A stretch of 64,000 nucleotides of DNA, taken from contig JARFJB010001974.1 of assembly GCA_036346205.1 (NCBI GenBank), positions 717,001 to 781,000 of the forward strand, given 5' to 3'. The stretch's first letter is position 1. Each line of letters starts with the position of its first letter. The translations under genes were made by a program, and so were the position numbers. The DNA is from Vesta saturnalis. Its lineage: Eukaryota > Arthropoda > Insecta > Coleoptera > Lampyridae. A model generated the notes under the pieces. The model searched no databases, was not told the origin of the DNA, and saw only the letters and a list, made by a program, of their open reading frames with translations. Of the stretch, positions 37,365-47,800 are shown piece after piece.

Positions 37365-38049
37365 GTTCTTTTAGTTCTAAGCGTACAGTGAATGGTTCAC
37401 TTTCACCAAAGTCTATTAATTCACCCTTTTGATTAGTCAAATTAATTGTTATATTACTAATAATGTCAGTGTTTACTTCTAAGTATTGAGTATTGCTTGG
37501 AGTTTTATCTAGGCGATAACCTGGAGGAACTGAAACATCAATCTCATATAATAATTTAGCAGGTTTCTCGTTTCAATAAGGTCCCTTTATAATGTTGCAC
37601 TCTACGTGTAGATTAGTGTGTTTAAGTATTCGGATGTCTAACGCAGATGTATGTAAAATATTTGGTTCTAATATTTTAGACTCAAACCCTAGCATGTGCC
37701 CAATAAAATTTTCTTTAGTAAAATCGATCTCAAATGAACTGTTTATCTCACATTTAAGTGTATTGTTGTTTGCTCTAATGATAAACTTTTCTGTGGGTAT
37801 TTTAGATTTTAGATAAGCGTTAATTTCATCTTCATATGCACCGTGTGGAATATTAATCACTTACAAATGACATGGATTTGTTCTAAAATAAAATCTATCG
37901 TTGCCTGTATAAATGTTTCTAATGCTGTTGCAGCCGTAAAATCCAACCAATCCAGTAACGTATTTCTTCCCCAAATCTAGCTCTATCGGTGGATAGAAGT
38001 TGTAGCAAGGTGTGTTACCAACACCTTCTAAACTGAATGTTATTGACAT
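37348..38049 (-). pseudogene. Penton-like minor capsid protein, two in-frame stops
   Basis: A 233-residue gene starting MSITFSLEGVGN, running to a stop at 37348-37350 without any frameshift but with two premature stops: TAA at 37861-37863 and TGA at 37573-37575. Typical features are the opening beta-strands, the YPPIELDLGKKYVTGLVGF block, IPHGAYEDEINAYL, ENFIGHMLGF and, near the end, SVPPGYRLDK. Polinton minor capsid proteins are single jelly-roll pentons that fill the particle vertices. Two nonsense changes in an otherwise open frame suggest a fairly recent loss. Confidence 0.88.
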
Positions 38050-38076
38050 AACTGAGAAAATTTGATGTTGTGCTGA

Positions 38077-38463
38077 TTATTTATATAAAAATTGTAGGCA
38101 TAAGTGTCCGCAAATAATTGTATTAAACTCTTGATCTTGGTTGTAATTATAATATATTTTACACCCCCGAAAGTAGTTAATCACTTCGATTGGTCGTCGA
38201 ATATTACCGAAACTATTGTAATACCATACCTCTTTACCACGCTATTTGTAGCAAACCCAATGGGTACCTGGTCCTCTTTGGCTATCTAGGTTAATCATTC
38301 CAGATTCATATTTCCGTGGTAATTTAGGCATGCTATCTCTCATAAAAATATCCCTAAAGTAGGGGACATTTTTGGTGTATTTCTTTATATCAATATCCGT
38401 TAACGGTCTTTCGGGTAATCTATTCTGTCTTTTGGAAACGGTTTTATGTCTAATGCACACCAC
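38077..38463 (-). pseudogene. Adenain-like maturation protease, one in-frame stop
   Basis: 128 codons in one frame, interrupted only by TAG at 38242-38244. Before the stop: LTDIDIKKY, FRDIFMRDSMP, and the catalytic-His block GPGTHWVCY. After it, in the same frame: WYYNSFGN, where the acidic triad position of adenain-type proteases reads Asn instead of Asp, and the catalytic-Cys block CGHLCLQFL close to the C terminus. The enzyme would process capsid precursors. The start overlaps the end of the gene upstream by 14 bp. Length fits the short Polinton protease family. A stop plus the Asn make it doubly dead. Confidence 0.92.
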
Positions 38464-39248
38464 CAGATTTGTTTAGTTTTAGATACAGTGCACCGCCTTT
38501 CTTATTCATGGAGCCTATAGCGACCGATTCCATCATGCAATTATGGCGCGATGTCTCTTCCTGCACTTTTTTAGCATTTTTAGCATCATTGACTGCTTTA
38601 GCAATTCCGGATGCACCGCCAGCTAAAGGACCGATTGCTGATAATCCTGCGAATAACGGAGTGAAAAATGGTAAAAGCCCTCCTTGTTTAGGTAGGGGAA
38701 TTACTCTAGGAACTGTAATGTTTTTCTTTCCTCCTAAACTTTTTACCACACGTTTTGCCGTTGAAAGCGCTGACTTTATTGTGTCTGAAATTTCCGTTAG
38801 GTTTAATTTTTTTAGCTATTGTTTTTCGTAAATGCAATAAATTTCCACCATTGCATTTTTTCTTCTTCTTCAGATTAGATCGACGTTTACACCCGATTCC
38901 TAATTTTGTCTTTGCTTTCATGACGGTACTGACTGCTAAAGCTGCAGTTCGTTCACCTAATGTTACGTCTGATGATTTAAAGCGTTCCCAAGCTTTTTTT
39001 TGTAAAATCTTATCCGCTTTATGTCTACTATCTAAATCTCTGTAATCTCTGTAACTGATATCGTAAAGTTTGCACTGAGCATCTAATTGATTAATACCGG
39101 GGTCACCGCGTGCGGGTCGTTTTTCTAGCTTTGCACCAGGACCGCAATACTGGTAACCAGGTAAATGCAATTCAAACGGAAGTTTATTGATTAGATCATT
39201 CACTAAACCACCACCACCACCTACACTCTTTCGCTTCTTAACTAACAT
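38450..39248 (-). pseudogene. Phospholipase A2-domain / hydrophobic capsid protein, frameshifted
   Basis: About 265 residues in two overlapping blocks (39248-38706 and 38749-38450) joined by one frame change near 38800. Residues 20-110 are a parvovirus-VP1-type phospholipase A2 domain: LPGYQYCGPGAKL is the calcium loop, and LDAQCKLYDISY stands where the active site normally has His-Asp; the His codon is TAC (Tyr, 39063-39065), one change from CAC. A very basic stretch follows (CKRRSNLKKKKK), then the second block with VPRVIPLPKQGGLLPF and an Ala/Gly-rich hydrophobic segment (FAGLSAIGPLAGGASGIAKAVNDA) typical of the Polinton proteins. Such domains help virions leave endosomes; here the enzyme residue is lost. 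Confidence 0.9.
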
Positions 39249-39320
39249 TGTTTACCTGGATGGATAGAACGGGGTATTTATACCTAAATTGAGAAAAACA
39301 AATCATAGTTATTTCTTTAT

Positions 39321-39947
39321 TCAGTAAATGCTATACACTAGATAAGCAGGACGATAATACAAAATTTCCATTAAACATACAGTGTTGTGTGAATTAATAT
39401 TATACTTAGCATTTATAACATCATCAATATCTTTATAAATGTCATCATCACCACCACGGAATTCTTTCTCACGAAAACGACGGTAGTCAACAACTTTTTG
39501 TATGAACTTTTCATAAAAACACACCAGATTGCAAGATTCAAGAAATTTCAATATATAGCTTATTATATCCTTTAAATTGAATATTTCTTCTATACTATGT
39601 GAGTTGGATGTGCAAGAACAGCAGTTGTAGTTTTCTATCATAACAGTTTTCAAAATTCTGTCATATCCTTTAATTAATTCCCAATTGTAATAAATACCAA
39701 GATTGCTAGATGGAGATTCATAATGTTGATCATAGATTATATCTGCATCCTTGTTTAAATTTGACCAATCAATTTTATTTTCAATTTCTTGGGATCGGAA
39801 AAATTGTAATTCTACATATGAATGCCATCTTAGAAGCTCATTCCATTCCTTCATATCCAACCCTACATTATGGCTTTGATCACAGTTAGCACACCCCATA
39901 CGCACTACTGGTGCAAGCTTGAGGTGCGCACTGTATCCAATTTCCAT
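39321..39947 (-). CDS. Unknown Polinton protein, 208 residues, intact
   Basis: Open from start to stop with no lesion. It has two Cys pairs (MGCANCDQSH near residue 18 and NCCSCTSNSH near 110), which could bind zinc, and an otherwise helical, acidic make-up with many Tyr and Asn. No family recognised. It lies just upstream of the PLA2-type gene on the same strand. Being intact among broken neighbours makes it worth a structure prediction. Confidence 0.6.
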   Translation of the reverse strand: MEIGYSAHLKLAPVVRMGCANCDQSHNVGLDMKEWNELLRWHSYVELQFFRSQEIENKIDWSNLNKDADIIYDQHYESPSSNLGIYYNWELIKGYDRILKTVMIENYNCCSCTSNSHSIEEIFNLKDIISYILKFLESCNLVCFYEKFIQKVVDYRRFREKEFRGGDDDIYKDIDDVINAKYNINSHNTVCLMEILYYRPAYLVYSIY

Positions 39948-40016
39948 ATGTTTTGCATGGTGAGTATCGTTCGATAGTTTATAATAAATACAATCGATTA
40001 AGTATTCATTAGCTGC

Positions 40017-40280
40017 TTATTTATACACTTCAGATAAATCATATGGTTGCCTGTCAGTATTAGAAGAATAACCTTCATCATGTTTCTCTTCATTTTTACT
40101 GCTATTACCACCATCACTATTTTTACGGCACCAACAATATAAGGTAAAGTTGTTATTCATGTTGTTACTGCAACTATGTGGGGTATCCATATATAAGAGT
40201 GAACTTCTGAATTTGGATCGTTCCAGAAATGATGTTATTGCTGCCTGCATTATAATGACTGTACTTGCTTGCAATTGCAC
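40017..40280 (-). CDS. Unknown Polinton protein, 87 residues
   Basis: Ser/Asn-rich; cysteines appear in the SCSNN and YCWCRK segments. Not recognised. A plausible small gene given its place in the leftward gene block, but composition alone does not prove it. Confidence 0.35.
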   Translation of the reverse strand: MQLQASTVIIMQAAITSFLERSKFRSSLLYMDTPHSCSNNMNNNFTLYCWCRKNSDGGNSSKNEEKHDEGYSSNTDRQPYDLSEVYK

Positions 40281-40464
40281 TAGGACTAAACGCTGTTTAA
40301 GAAATGATTTTAGTTAAATCATGTGGGTGGGGTTGTGGTACTACTATTAAAAACTAAATGTTATGTTTGTTGTTTTCCCGACTGCACCCAAACTACTCAT
40401 GAAGACATCCCTCGTGTTTAGCTGCGTTTTAAATCCTTCCATTCGATTTTCTTATTTCAAATAC

Positions 40465-40650
40465 TCAAAAGCGTTGAGGTAATATACATTTAAAATCATC
40501 CGTTTCCATAACTATAAGTTCACCATACTTAGTATTTATTACTCCCACATTAATAACTTTATACCTTTTTGATATCTCGAGGTCACATGCACTTTTAAAA
40601 AGTTTGCAGTGGGTGCTTTGGTTTAACCCTGCTAATTCCATGTTTAACAA
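40465..40650 (-). CDS. Small Polinton protein ending in KCILPQRF (possibly truncated)
   Basis: 61 residues. The block YKVINVGVINTKYGELIVMETDDFKCILPQRF resembles a short beta-rich protein common in Polintons ('...NTKYG-VV-LD---VFLPKRF'), which has an OB-fold look; a nucleic-acid-binding role is only a guess. The usual proteins run on past this point, so the stop after QRF may be a truncation. Confidence 0.5.
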   Translation of the reverse strand: MLNMELAGLNQSTHCKLFKSACDLEISKRYKVINVGVINTKYGELIVMETDDFKCILPQRF

Positions 40651-40683
40651 TTACAATTTGCTAACTGACTGATCTCAATACAC

Positions 40684-41440
40684 CTCGCTGTGGTTTATAT
40701 CACAAAAATGTGTCCTTGACTTAAGTACCTCTTACATGTTTAAACTTGTTAAATACCAACCTTGTCCTACTTTTAGTTTAGAAACACTAAGAACTGTCAT
40801 ACGATACCCCTATAGGTCAATAACCTTTGACCTTGACCACTCTATTTTTAGACTTCTAAGAATTGTAATATGATGATGACATTGCAATTTCTATTCACAC
40901 CTCGCTGTGGTTTATATCACAAAAATGTGTCCTTGACTTAAGTACCTATGACAACATGTTTAAACTTGTTAAATAGACACCTACTTTTAGTTTAGTAAAT
41001 TATTTCACCTTGACCCAATTTAGTCAATATAAGCACCATTTGACCTTGGTCTACTTTTTAGCATAGACAACAACTCGCATTCTTCTTGTTTCCATGAATT
41101 GATTCTATTTTTATACTTCTAAGAAATGACGTACGATACCCCTACAGGTCAATAACATTTGAACTTGACCACACTATTTTTAGACTTTTAAGAATTGTAA
41201 TATGATGATCACATTGCAATTTCTATTCACACCTCGCTGTGGTTTATATCACAAAAATGTGTCCTTGACTTAAGTACCTATGACAACATGTTTAAACTTG
41301 TTAAATAAACACCTACTTTTAGTTTAGTAAATTATTTCACCTTGACCCAATTTAGTCAATATAAGCACCATTTGACCTTGGTCTACTTTTTAGCATAGAC
41401 AACAACTCGCATTCTTCTTGTTTCCATGAATTGATTCTAT
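40684..41440. repeat. 332-bp tandem repeat inside the right terminal region
   Basis: CTCGCTGTGGTTTATATCAC occurs at 40684, 40901 and 41233. The last two mark a 332-bp unit repeated almost exactly; the first unit is shortened to 217 bp. Each unit also carries ATGTTTAAACTTG and TTTGACCTTGG. The left end of the element has no such expansion. Confidence 0.95.
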
Positions 41441-41758
41441 TTTTATACTTCTAAGAAATGACGTACGATACCCCTACAGGTCAATAACATTTGAACTTGA
41501 CCACACTATTTTTAGACTTCTAAGAATTGTAATATGATGATGAAATTGCAATTTCTATTTTTAGTTTCTGACCTTGACATACAAATTTCCCGACAAAACC
41601 TTGTGATGAGGATGGTGACATTGCAATTTTTAGCAAGCTCCTAAAATTTAAATTTCCCGCCAAAAGTTTGACCTTGAAGAGATCCAAAAGCTTACATTTT
41701 TCACCACCAGAGGGCGAGTGACCTTGAACTGGTCCAGAACCGGCCCTTAATCACTACT
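41440..41758. repeat. Polinton right terminal inverted repeat
   Basis: Reverse complement of 24749-25068, ending in TTAATCACTACT. TGACCTTGA occurs at 41569, 41669 and 41719. Confidence 0.93.
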
Positions 41759-41764
41759 GACAAT
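41759..41764. repeat. Polinton target-site duplication (right)
   Basis: GACAAT, identical to 24743-24748. Confidence 0.93.
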
Positions 41765-43925
41765 ATGCAACACAATGTTATAATTAAACTTAAAGTCACA
41801 CGTAGTACCGAAAATAAACGTTGGTTCAACCTTCAGATTTGAAAACAAACAAAAAAGGGTTCATTACTATTTACGCTTCACATAAATTAGCTGACAATAG
41901 CTTTGATTATTTTCTTGAAACAGTAATTTTTCAAATTATGCGGCCTTGCAGTGAGGACGATTTCTTTATTATTGGTGCATGATTATGACGAAAGTTTTTA
42001 TACCTGTTTGTTTGTTTTTTTGCTATTCGTCTTAGTAGGGTTAAGATTGTTGGAAATAGAATTTTAATGGTAAAATTAACGTAAAGTAAAATTTGAGCAA
42101 ATAAAATTGATATAATTAAACCCCTATTTTTGATTTTAAAGAAATTGGACTACTTTCCCTATTTTGACTTATGTTACTCTATTCGCCATACACGCCAAAC
42201 ACACCACACACGCCCCCGACCACTGAGATATCGGGACCCACTCCCTTATCTGTTACATCAAATTCTACTGCCATTTTCACCTGTAACAATAAATAATTTG
42301 ATTACAGCACTTGGAAAAATAAAAACAAACGTAATGAGTGGTCTACTTGATGGTGTAATAACGTATTGTAACAGAAGTATATTAATGAACGTTAATATTG
42401 GGTAGTAATAAATTTTAAACGAGTACAGGTTATTTGATTATGATTATTGGAATAGTATTCATAATGAAAATAGCTTTCAATGTGTTTGTGGTCTTTCGTA
42501 GAATAAAGTACTAATGTATAAGGCAAAAGTTGTTACGCTACACATTCTTAACTAGAAAAGTTGAAATGGCTGCATAAAATTTAACATCTCTTCTAAGAAT
42601 AGAAAATTGAAATTTTCTAACTTTACAAATTTAGTTTTATTAGTATTACCATCGGAATACAACTGTTTTCAAGATTGTGTGAAAATAGCGCCTGTAAACT
42701 GTGTACAAATCTTTGTGTAAGTCACTGGGAGCAGGAATTTCTATTAATGATTTTATATTTATTAGATTATTAGAAACATAATACAGGAAACAGTAAAAAG
42801 TATCAATAGAATTTGACGTAATTTAACAGTGTGAAATATCAACAGGGGGCAAATACTAATTTGATCTTTACAACACAGCTGTAAAGAAATTTACGGTAAA
42901 TTATAATTTAAACCATTCTTGAATTATTATTTTCAGCAACAATGCACAATTATTTTCGAATCCCTGTCAGATATTTATACAATAAAATAACATAAAAAAG
43001 TATAATTTAAAGCTTATTGAAATTTTAACAAAAGAAGTAGTACGGATGAAAGATTTGTTATACACTAAACAAAACTTACAATTACTAAACCAACTTTAAA
43101 AATAGAAGTATTCCAGGATTTAGTTATATCTCGAAGACAAATAACGACTTATCAAAATAATCCTATTACTTGCATCGATAAGTATACATCCAGTTCAAAC
43201 ACATAATGTTGTTCAGTCTGAGAATAAAACGTATTTAATAAAATTTGTAGCTGTGTGTTAGTGTAAGCTGTAATCTCGTACGTTATCCTTTGTTTAAACT
43301 CGTGCACACGTTTTCAAAGGAATTGTAAATGTGCATATGAAATTGTACACTGCATTATCATGCAGGTTTTAATATACATAATTGTAATAGTGGGCTTCAA
43401 ACTGTAACTATTATTAAAATTAAGGTAAAAGCGGTTTATAATTATTAATCTTTGTAGACCACAATCGCAAAACCAAAGAAAAATTATCTAATTTAGTGGA
43501 CTTTACAAAGAAAACTACCTAACCCTACGTAAATCAAATTTTAGGTGTACTGTACGGTATATGTTTCGTGCACGACACGTAGCACACTAGCTAACGCGCT
43601 GTTAAAAGAAAATTCAAAGCTTTTAAATGAGACCTTATTACGAAATTACTATTAGTATTATACATTATTCCATCGGATTCCCAGTATTTTGTTCAAAAGA
43701 AATTTTCAGAAAGCTAATATTTGTGTAATTACATGCAGACACGTAGAAGAAAAATTACTCATTCACTAACGTATCTATGAATTCATGTAAGTTAATTAAA
43801 ATTTTTTGAGAATGAATTTTGATTCATGCAAAAACTTCAAGTGAAAATTAAAAAACTGTGGCTAAGCATTATAAGTAGTAATGGGGCACTAGACGCCATC
43901 TTGGATTTTGACGTCACAAGACCGC
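41765..43925. other. No gene seen
   Basis: Long AT-rich tract (the right flank of the Polinton). The only open frame over 80 codons (42130) has no recognisable features. Confidence 0.55.
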
Positions 43926-45240
43926 CCACGTGGGAGACCGGATTTTCCACCCTTATTTTTACTCGCTTACGTGTAGGACGTATTTTTTCACCCCTATTTT
44001 TGCACATCCACGTGTGAGACCGCATTTTCAACCCTTATTTTTATATACCCTCGTGTGAGGCCGTATCCTTTCTTTTCGAAGGCCCTTTTCAACCCTAATT
44101 ATTTTTACTCGCTTACGTGTAGGACGTATTTTTTCACCCCTATTTTTACACATCCACGTGTGAGACCGCATTTTAAACCCCTAATTATTTTTTATATACC
44201 CTCGTGTGAGACCGTATCCTTTCTTTTCGAAGGCCCTTTTCAACCCTAATTATTTTTATATGCCCATGTGTGAGACCGTGTTTTCACGCCCTTATTTTTT
44301 ACACATCCACGTGTGAGACCGTATTTTCAACCCTATAGGTCAACCCTAATTAAAGTTTTGATTTTTAATGGCATACGTACGTATTTATTACCCTTATTTT
44401 GAGATGGTGATCTTTTAATTATTTTTATTAATATAAGATGATGATCTTTAATTATTTTTATTAATTAATTATTTTTAGCCCCTGGGAAATGATGTAAAAG
44501 ATAGTTTATTTAATTTTGTGTTTTACTATTAACATTTATTAGAACTTGTTTATCAGATATTATTTAAAGAATTGATTAGATAATAGTAATCACGTACACA
44601 TTGACTGTATTTCCCCATTTTACTTTATTAGCGTATTTTTTGATCAAATGGGATTGTTGTTACATTTATTTTAATGCCTATCTACAGGTTGTATTTAGGG
44701 TGGGGCTGGTCTAGGGTTAATCTTAGGGTTATTTTGGTGGTATTAAGGTCCTTCTGGCTATATTAAGAACAGTGCCCCTGGAGGTTAGGCAAATGCACAC
44801 GCATACAATGTTGGAAATTGCATAATTAATCAGAAATTATTAAAATTATCGACCCTATTGCTTTAAAATGGCCACATGCTATTGGGTGATCTTTTACCTA
44901 AACGCTGTATTTGTAATAAGGAGGTTCTTGTAAGACACGTGCAGGGCTTCGCAACTTGTTCCCAGGCCTTAGCCCCCTGACCGGGGATGGTGTGGGAACC
45001 TAACCTTATAAGACAAGTGTAGAGCTTAGCTCCTATCGTGGCCCCCTTAATGCAATTGTATGTTGTTCTAACTTAATCTTACAGCTGTAGGCCTTCGACC
45101 CGTCATACAAAAATTGTATTCTAATAAGGAGGTTCTTGTAAGGTAGGACTTGTATCAGGGTCGGCGCCCTGACCCTTTTGAGTAAAAATTGATTTTAGAG
45201 TCATCTAGTGGCGTATAGACTAACGAACATTTTCTGAAGC
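43926..45240. repeat. Dispersed repeat family, copy 3, with ~150-bp tandem units
   Basis: 43926-44335 holds 2-3 tandem units: GTGTAGGACG at 43971 and 44117 (146 bp), TTCTTTTCGAAGGCCC at 44070 and 44221 (151 bp). CACGTG-type palindromes recur (near 43927, 44011, 44156, 44309). 44490-45240 shares blocks with copy 2 (15400-15560) and copy 1 (the TCATCTAGTGGCGTATAGAC end at 45190). The open frames across it repeat with the units and are not genes. Confidence 0.65.
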
Positions 45241-45284
45241 TGATAATGCACACCTCTCTCTTGCTCTATCGTGTTTCTTCCTCC

Positions 45285-45301
45285 CCCCCTCTCTCTCTTC
45301 A

Positions 45302-45333
<32 letters not shown>
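45285..45333. repeat. (CT)n(CA)n microsatellite
   Basis: CTCTCTCT changing to CACACACA, about 45 bp after the end of dispersed repeat copy 3. Confidence 0.9.
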
Positions 45334-45334
<1 letters not shown>

Positions 45335-46869
45335 AACAAATCAATTAATTAATCAATCTCAAACAAATCACGTTCGATCATCAGATACAACTCAATCAAT
45401 CAACCGAAATTATGTCTTACAGTTCGCGGAAAACAGATTACAGTTCAAACTGAATGCATTCAAGTGTAATTAAATATGACGTGAAATAATAAATAATTTC
45501 TACCCTAATGCAATGATGCTTTATGTATAGGCAGATCCTCTAAACAGCCACCACCTATACATACGGAACATCATATCTGGTTTATTTGCATGTTTAATTA
45601 CATACACACAAAACTATTTCATTGTAACGTGTTCATTAACAGTTGTAAAACCTATTAAAAAGTAATAATTACTTATATATAACATAGAGTTAAATTAAAA
45701 TTAACATGTTTTTAAGAATATCAAGTTGATATAACGGAAATAAAAGGCAAAAGGTTTTAATGGTTTATTATTATATAGGTGAATTAACAATAACTATAAG
45801 TTTAAAATCCATGCGTACCTACTATGCTGTAGAGCTGATCTTATGACGTTAACCTGTGTATTAATAATACATTTAAAAAATCTTTATCGGCATTTTTGTT
45901 AGCAATATCAGGTAAAAAACATATATTAAAAATAATACGCTTACCTTTAGAAGTTTTTCCTTCGACGCTGTCATATATTAAACTGAAATTTTTTATACAA
46001 CGTACCTCACTAAAACACGCTTTGTGAATATCTGAATATAAACACTCGATTACATAACTGTCATTAACTATTTAGAAAGTAATACAGAAAAACCTGAATT
46101 CGTATTTAACAAACATGTACTTACAAAAAAAAATTTAATTGATTTCGATAGAGCTCTGGAAATACAACCGTTCGAAAGCGTGCTTCTTCTCTCGACATCA
46201 AAAAAACTATACTAGTGATACATTAAGTAAGCATAATAGAGGATACAGCTACATTGCTAACGATTATTGATGTTTTTTGTATGAGATTTTTTGAATGAGA
46301 CAGCCTCGCAGGTATTTTTTAAGAAAAGCTATACACATCTCATGAGATCAAACGAGATTTTTGATATACAATCACCGCATCGTCTTCACCTTGAACGATT
46401 ATACTGTAACAACCTATAAAAGTAGCTAATAACCCTAATAGTTTATCGGACATTATTACACGGACACGAGGTTAGCCCTAAATTAACTGGTTTCAACACG
46501 GCTCTGGAAATGCTGCACACACTTCAAATCTTTCAGCTCGTTCGCAGAAGTTGTACCGTATTCACATCCTTCAATTTTTATCTGCATTCTATTTCGAGAC
46601 TGTAATACGTTTTCTAATACATAAACAGAATCTTCAATACGGTGATACGTGTAGCAGTAAAACACACTAGCTAGTTAGTTTAACCTCTATATTACTTTAC
46701 ATGCATGCCTGATCTTATCATAAATAAATACATCTGTCAAAAAAAAGCTAATTAAACATAACTCCATGGACTGGGTATAGCAAGCAACGTTGCCAATTAT
46801 AGCTTTTAGTCAACACAATAGTGCCTACAACTACATACAATCGACTAGCACTGCTTTAGCACGAGGATC
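45334..46869. other. No gene seen
   Basis: AT-rich DNA; a 60-codon minus-strand frame at 46483-46665 shows nothing recognisable. Confidence 0.5.
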
Positions 46870-46874
46870 AAACG

Positions 46875-47025
46875 AAAAACACGCACGCACGTACACACGC
46901 ACGCAAGCTAGCACGCTCCCACGTACACACTCACGCACGCACGTAACATCGCACGTACGCACGCATGCTCGCACGCACGCTCGCACGTACACACGCAAGC
47001 TCGCACGTTCGCACGCACGCCAAAC
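46875..47025. repeat. GCAC-type tetranucleotide repeat
   Basis: Degenerate (CGCA)n with GTAC and CTCG variants over about 150 bp. Confidence 0.9.
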
Positions 47026-47104
47026 AAGATGAGTATTTTAATATGTTTAATAATGGTGAAACTTTAAATTTTCATACCTTTATAGCACATTCAGAAATTA
47101 AAAT

Positions 47105-47173
47105 AAAACCCTTCAAATAAAAAGTGACCTAAAGAAATGCAAAATACTAAAAACTCATCAGTTCTATACATGC

Positions 47174-47237
<64 letters not shown>

Positions 47238-47467
47238 TACTTTATTTAATCAAACGGTTTCGAGATATCATTTTCTTGAAAAATTCGAGCTTTTCTAAGT
47301 TCAATTTTTCAAGAAAATGATATTATCTCGAGAACCGTCGAGTAAAATAGCAAGTAATTGTGTTTCGGGGTTTGAAAACAAGCAGGGCAAATCATCAAGA
47401 ATGAAATTTTCTGAGAAATCAAAATAAGAGAATTTTCCTCTTTTAAGGTCGATCCGGGGACATACTG

Positions 47468-47531
<64 letters not shown>

Positions 47532-47594
47532 GCATGTATAGAACTGATGAGTTTTTAGTATTTTGCATTTTTTAGGTCACTTTTTATTTGAAGG

Positions 47595-47600
<6 letters not shown>
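47105..47600. repeat. Inverted repeat bounded by (TA)n tracts
   Basis: 47105-47177 and 47529-47600 are near-perfect reverse complements (~73 bp). Between them lie (TA)n tracts at 47175-47234 and 47469-47530 and a 235-bp core; a third (TA)n tract follows at 47600-47661. The core holds its own palindrome centred near 47295 (TTTTCTTGAAAAATT and complement, extending out to CAATTACT). No open frame. Confidence 0.9.
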
Positions 47601-47669
<69 letters not shown>

Positions 47670-47800
47670 AGACACACAGGGGTTTGAGGATTACTCCGTT
47701 ATGGTGAGTACATCATAAAAAGTTATTTACAAAAATTCTAGGCAACGATATGCTCGTTATTTGGAAAATATACCTATCTCTACAGGGCGATGCATAACTA

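Larger units (their letters stand above)
24749..41758. mobile_element. Complete Polinton/Maverick (adintovirus-like), 17,010 bp
   Basis: Defined by inverted termini starting AGTAGTGATTAAGGGCCGG, a perfect 6-bp target duplication, and the full Polinton gene set: protein-primed DNA polymerase B, retrovirus-like integrase with chromodomain, packaging ATPase, major capsid protein, penton-like minor capsid protein, adenain-like protease and a PLA2-domain protein. Polymerase and one unknown gene read rightward; integrase, morphogenesis and several unknown genes read leftward and meet them near 32.6-32.75 kb. Such elements are virus-derived and may have formed particles. Here every recognisable core gene except perhaps the small fibre-like one is broken or lacks a key residue, so this is an inactive copy whose ends and insertion site are still intact. 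Confidence 0.97.

Noticed and set aside
43926..44350. Open frames on both strands at 43826-44249
   Set aside because: They follow the ~150-bp tandem repeat units and have no protein features.
47105..47661. LTR pair of a retrotransposon
   Set aside because: The arms are inverted, not direct, and there is no coding core.
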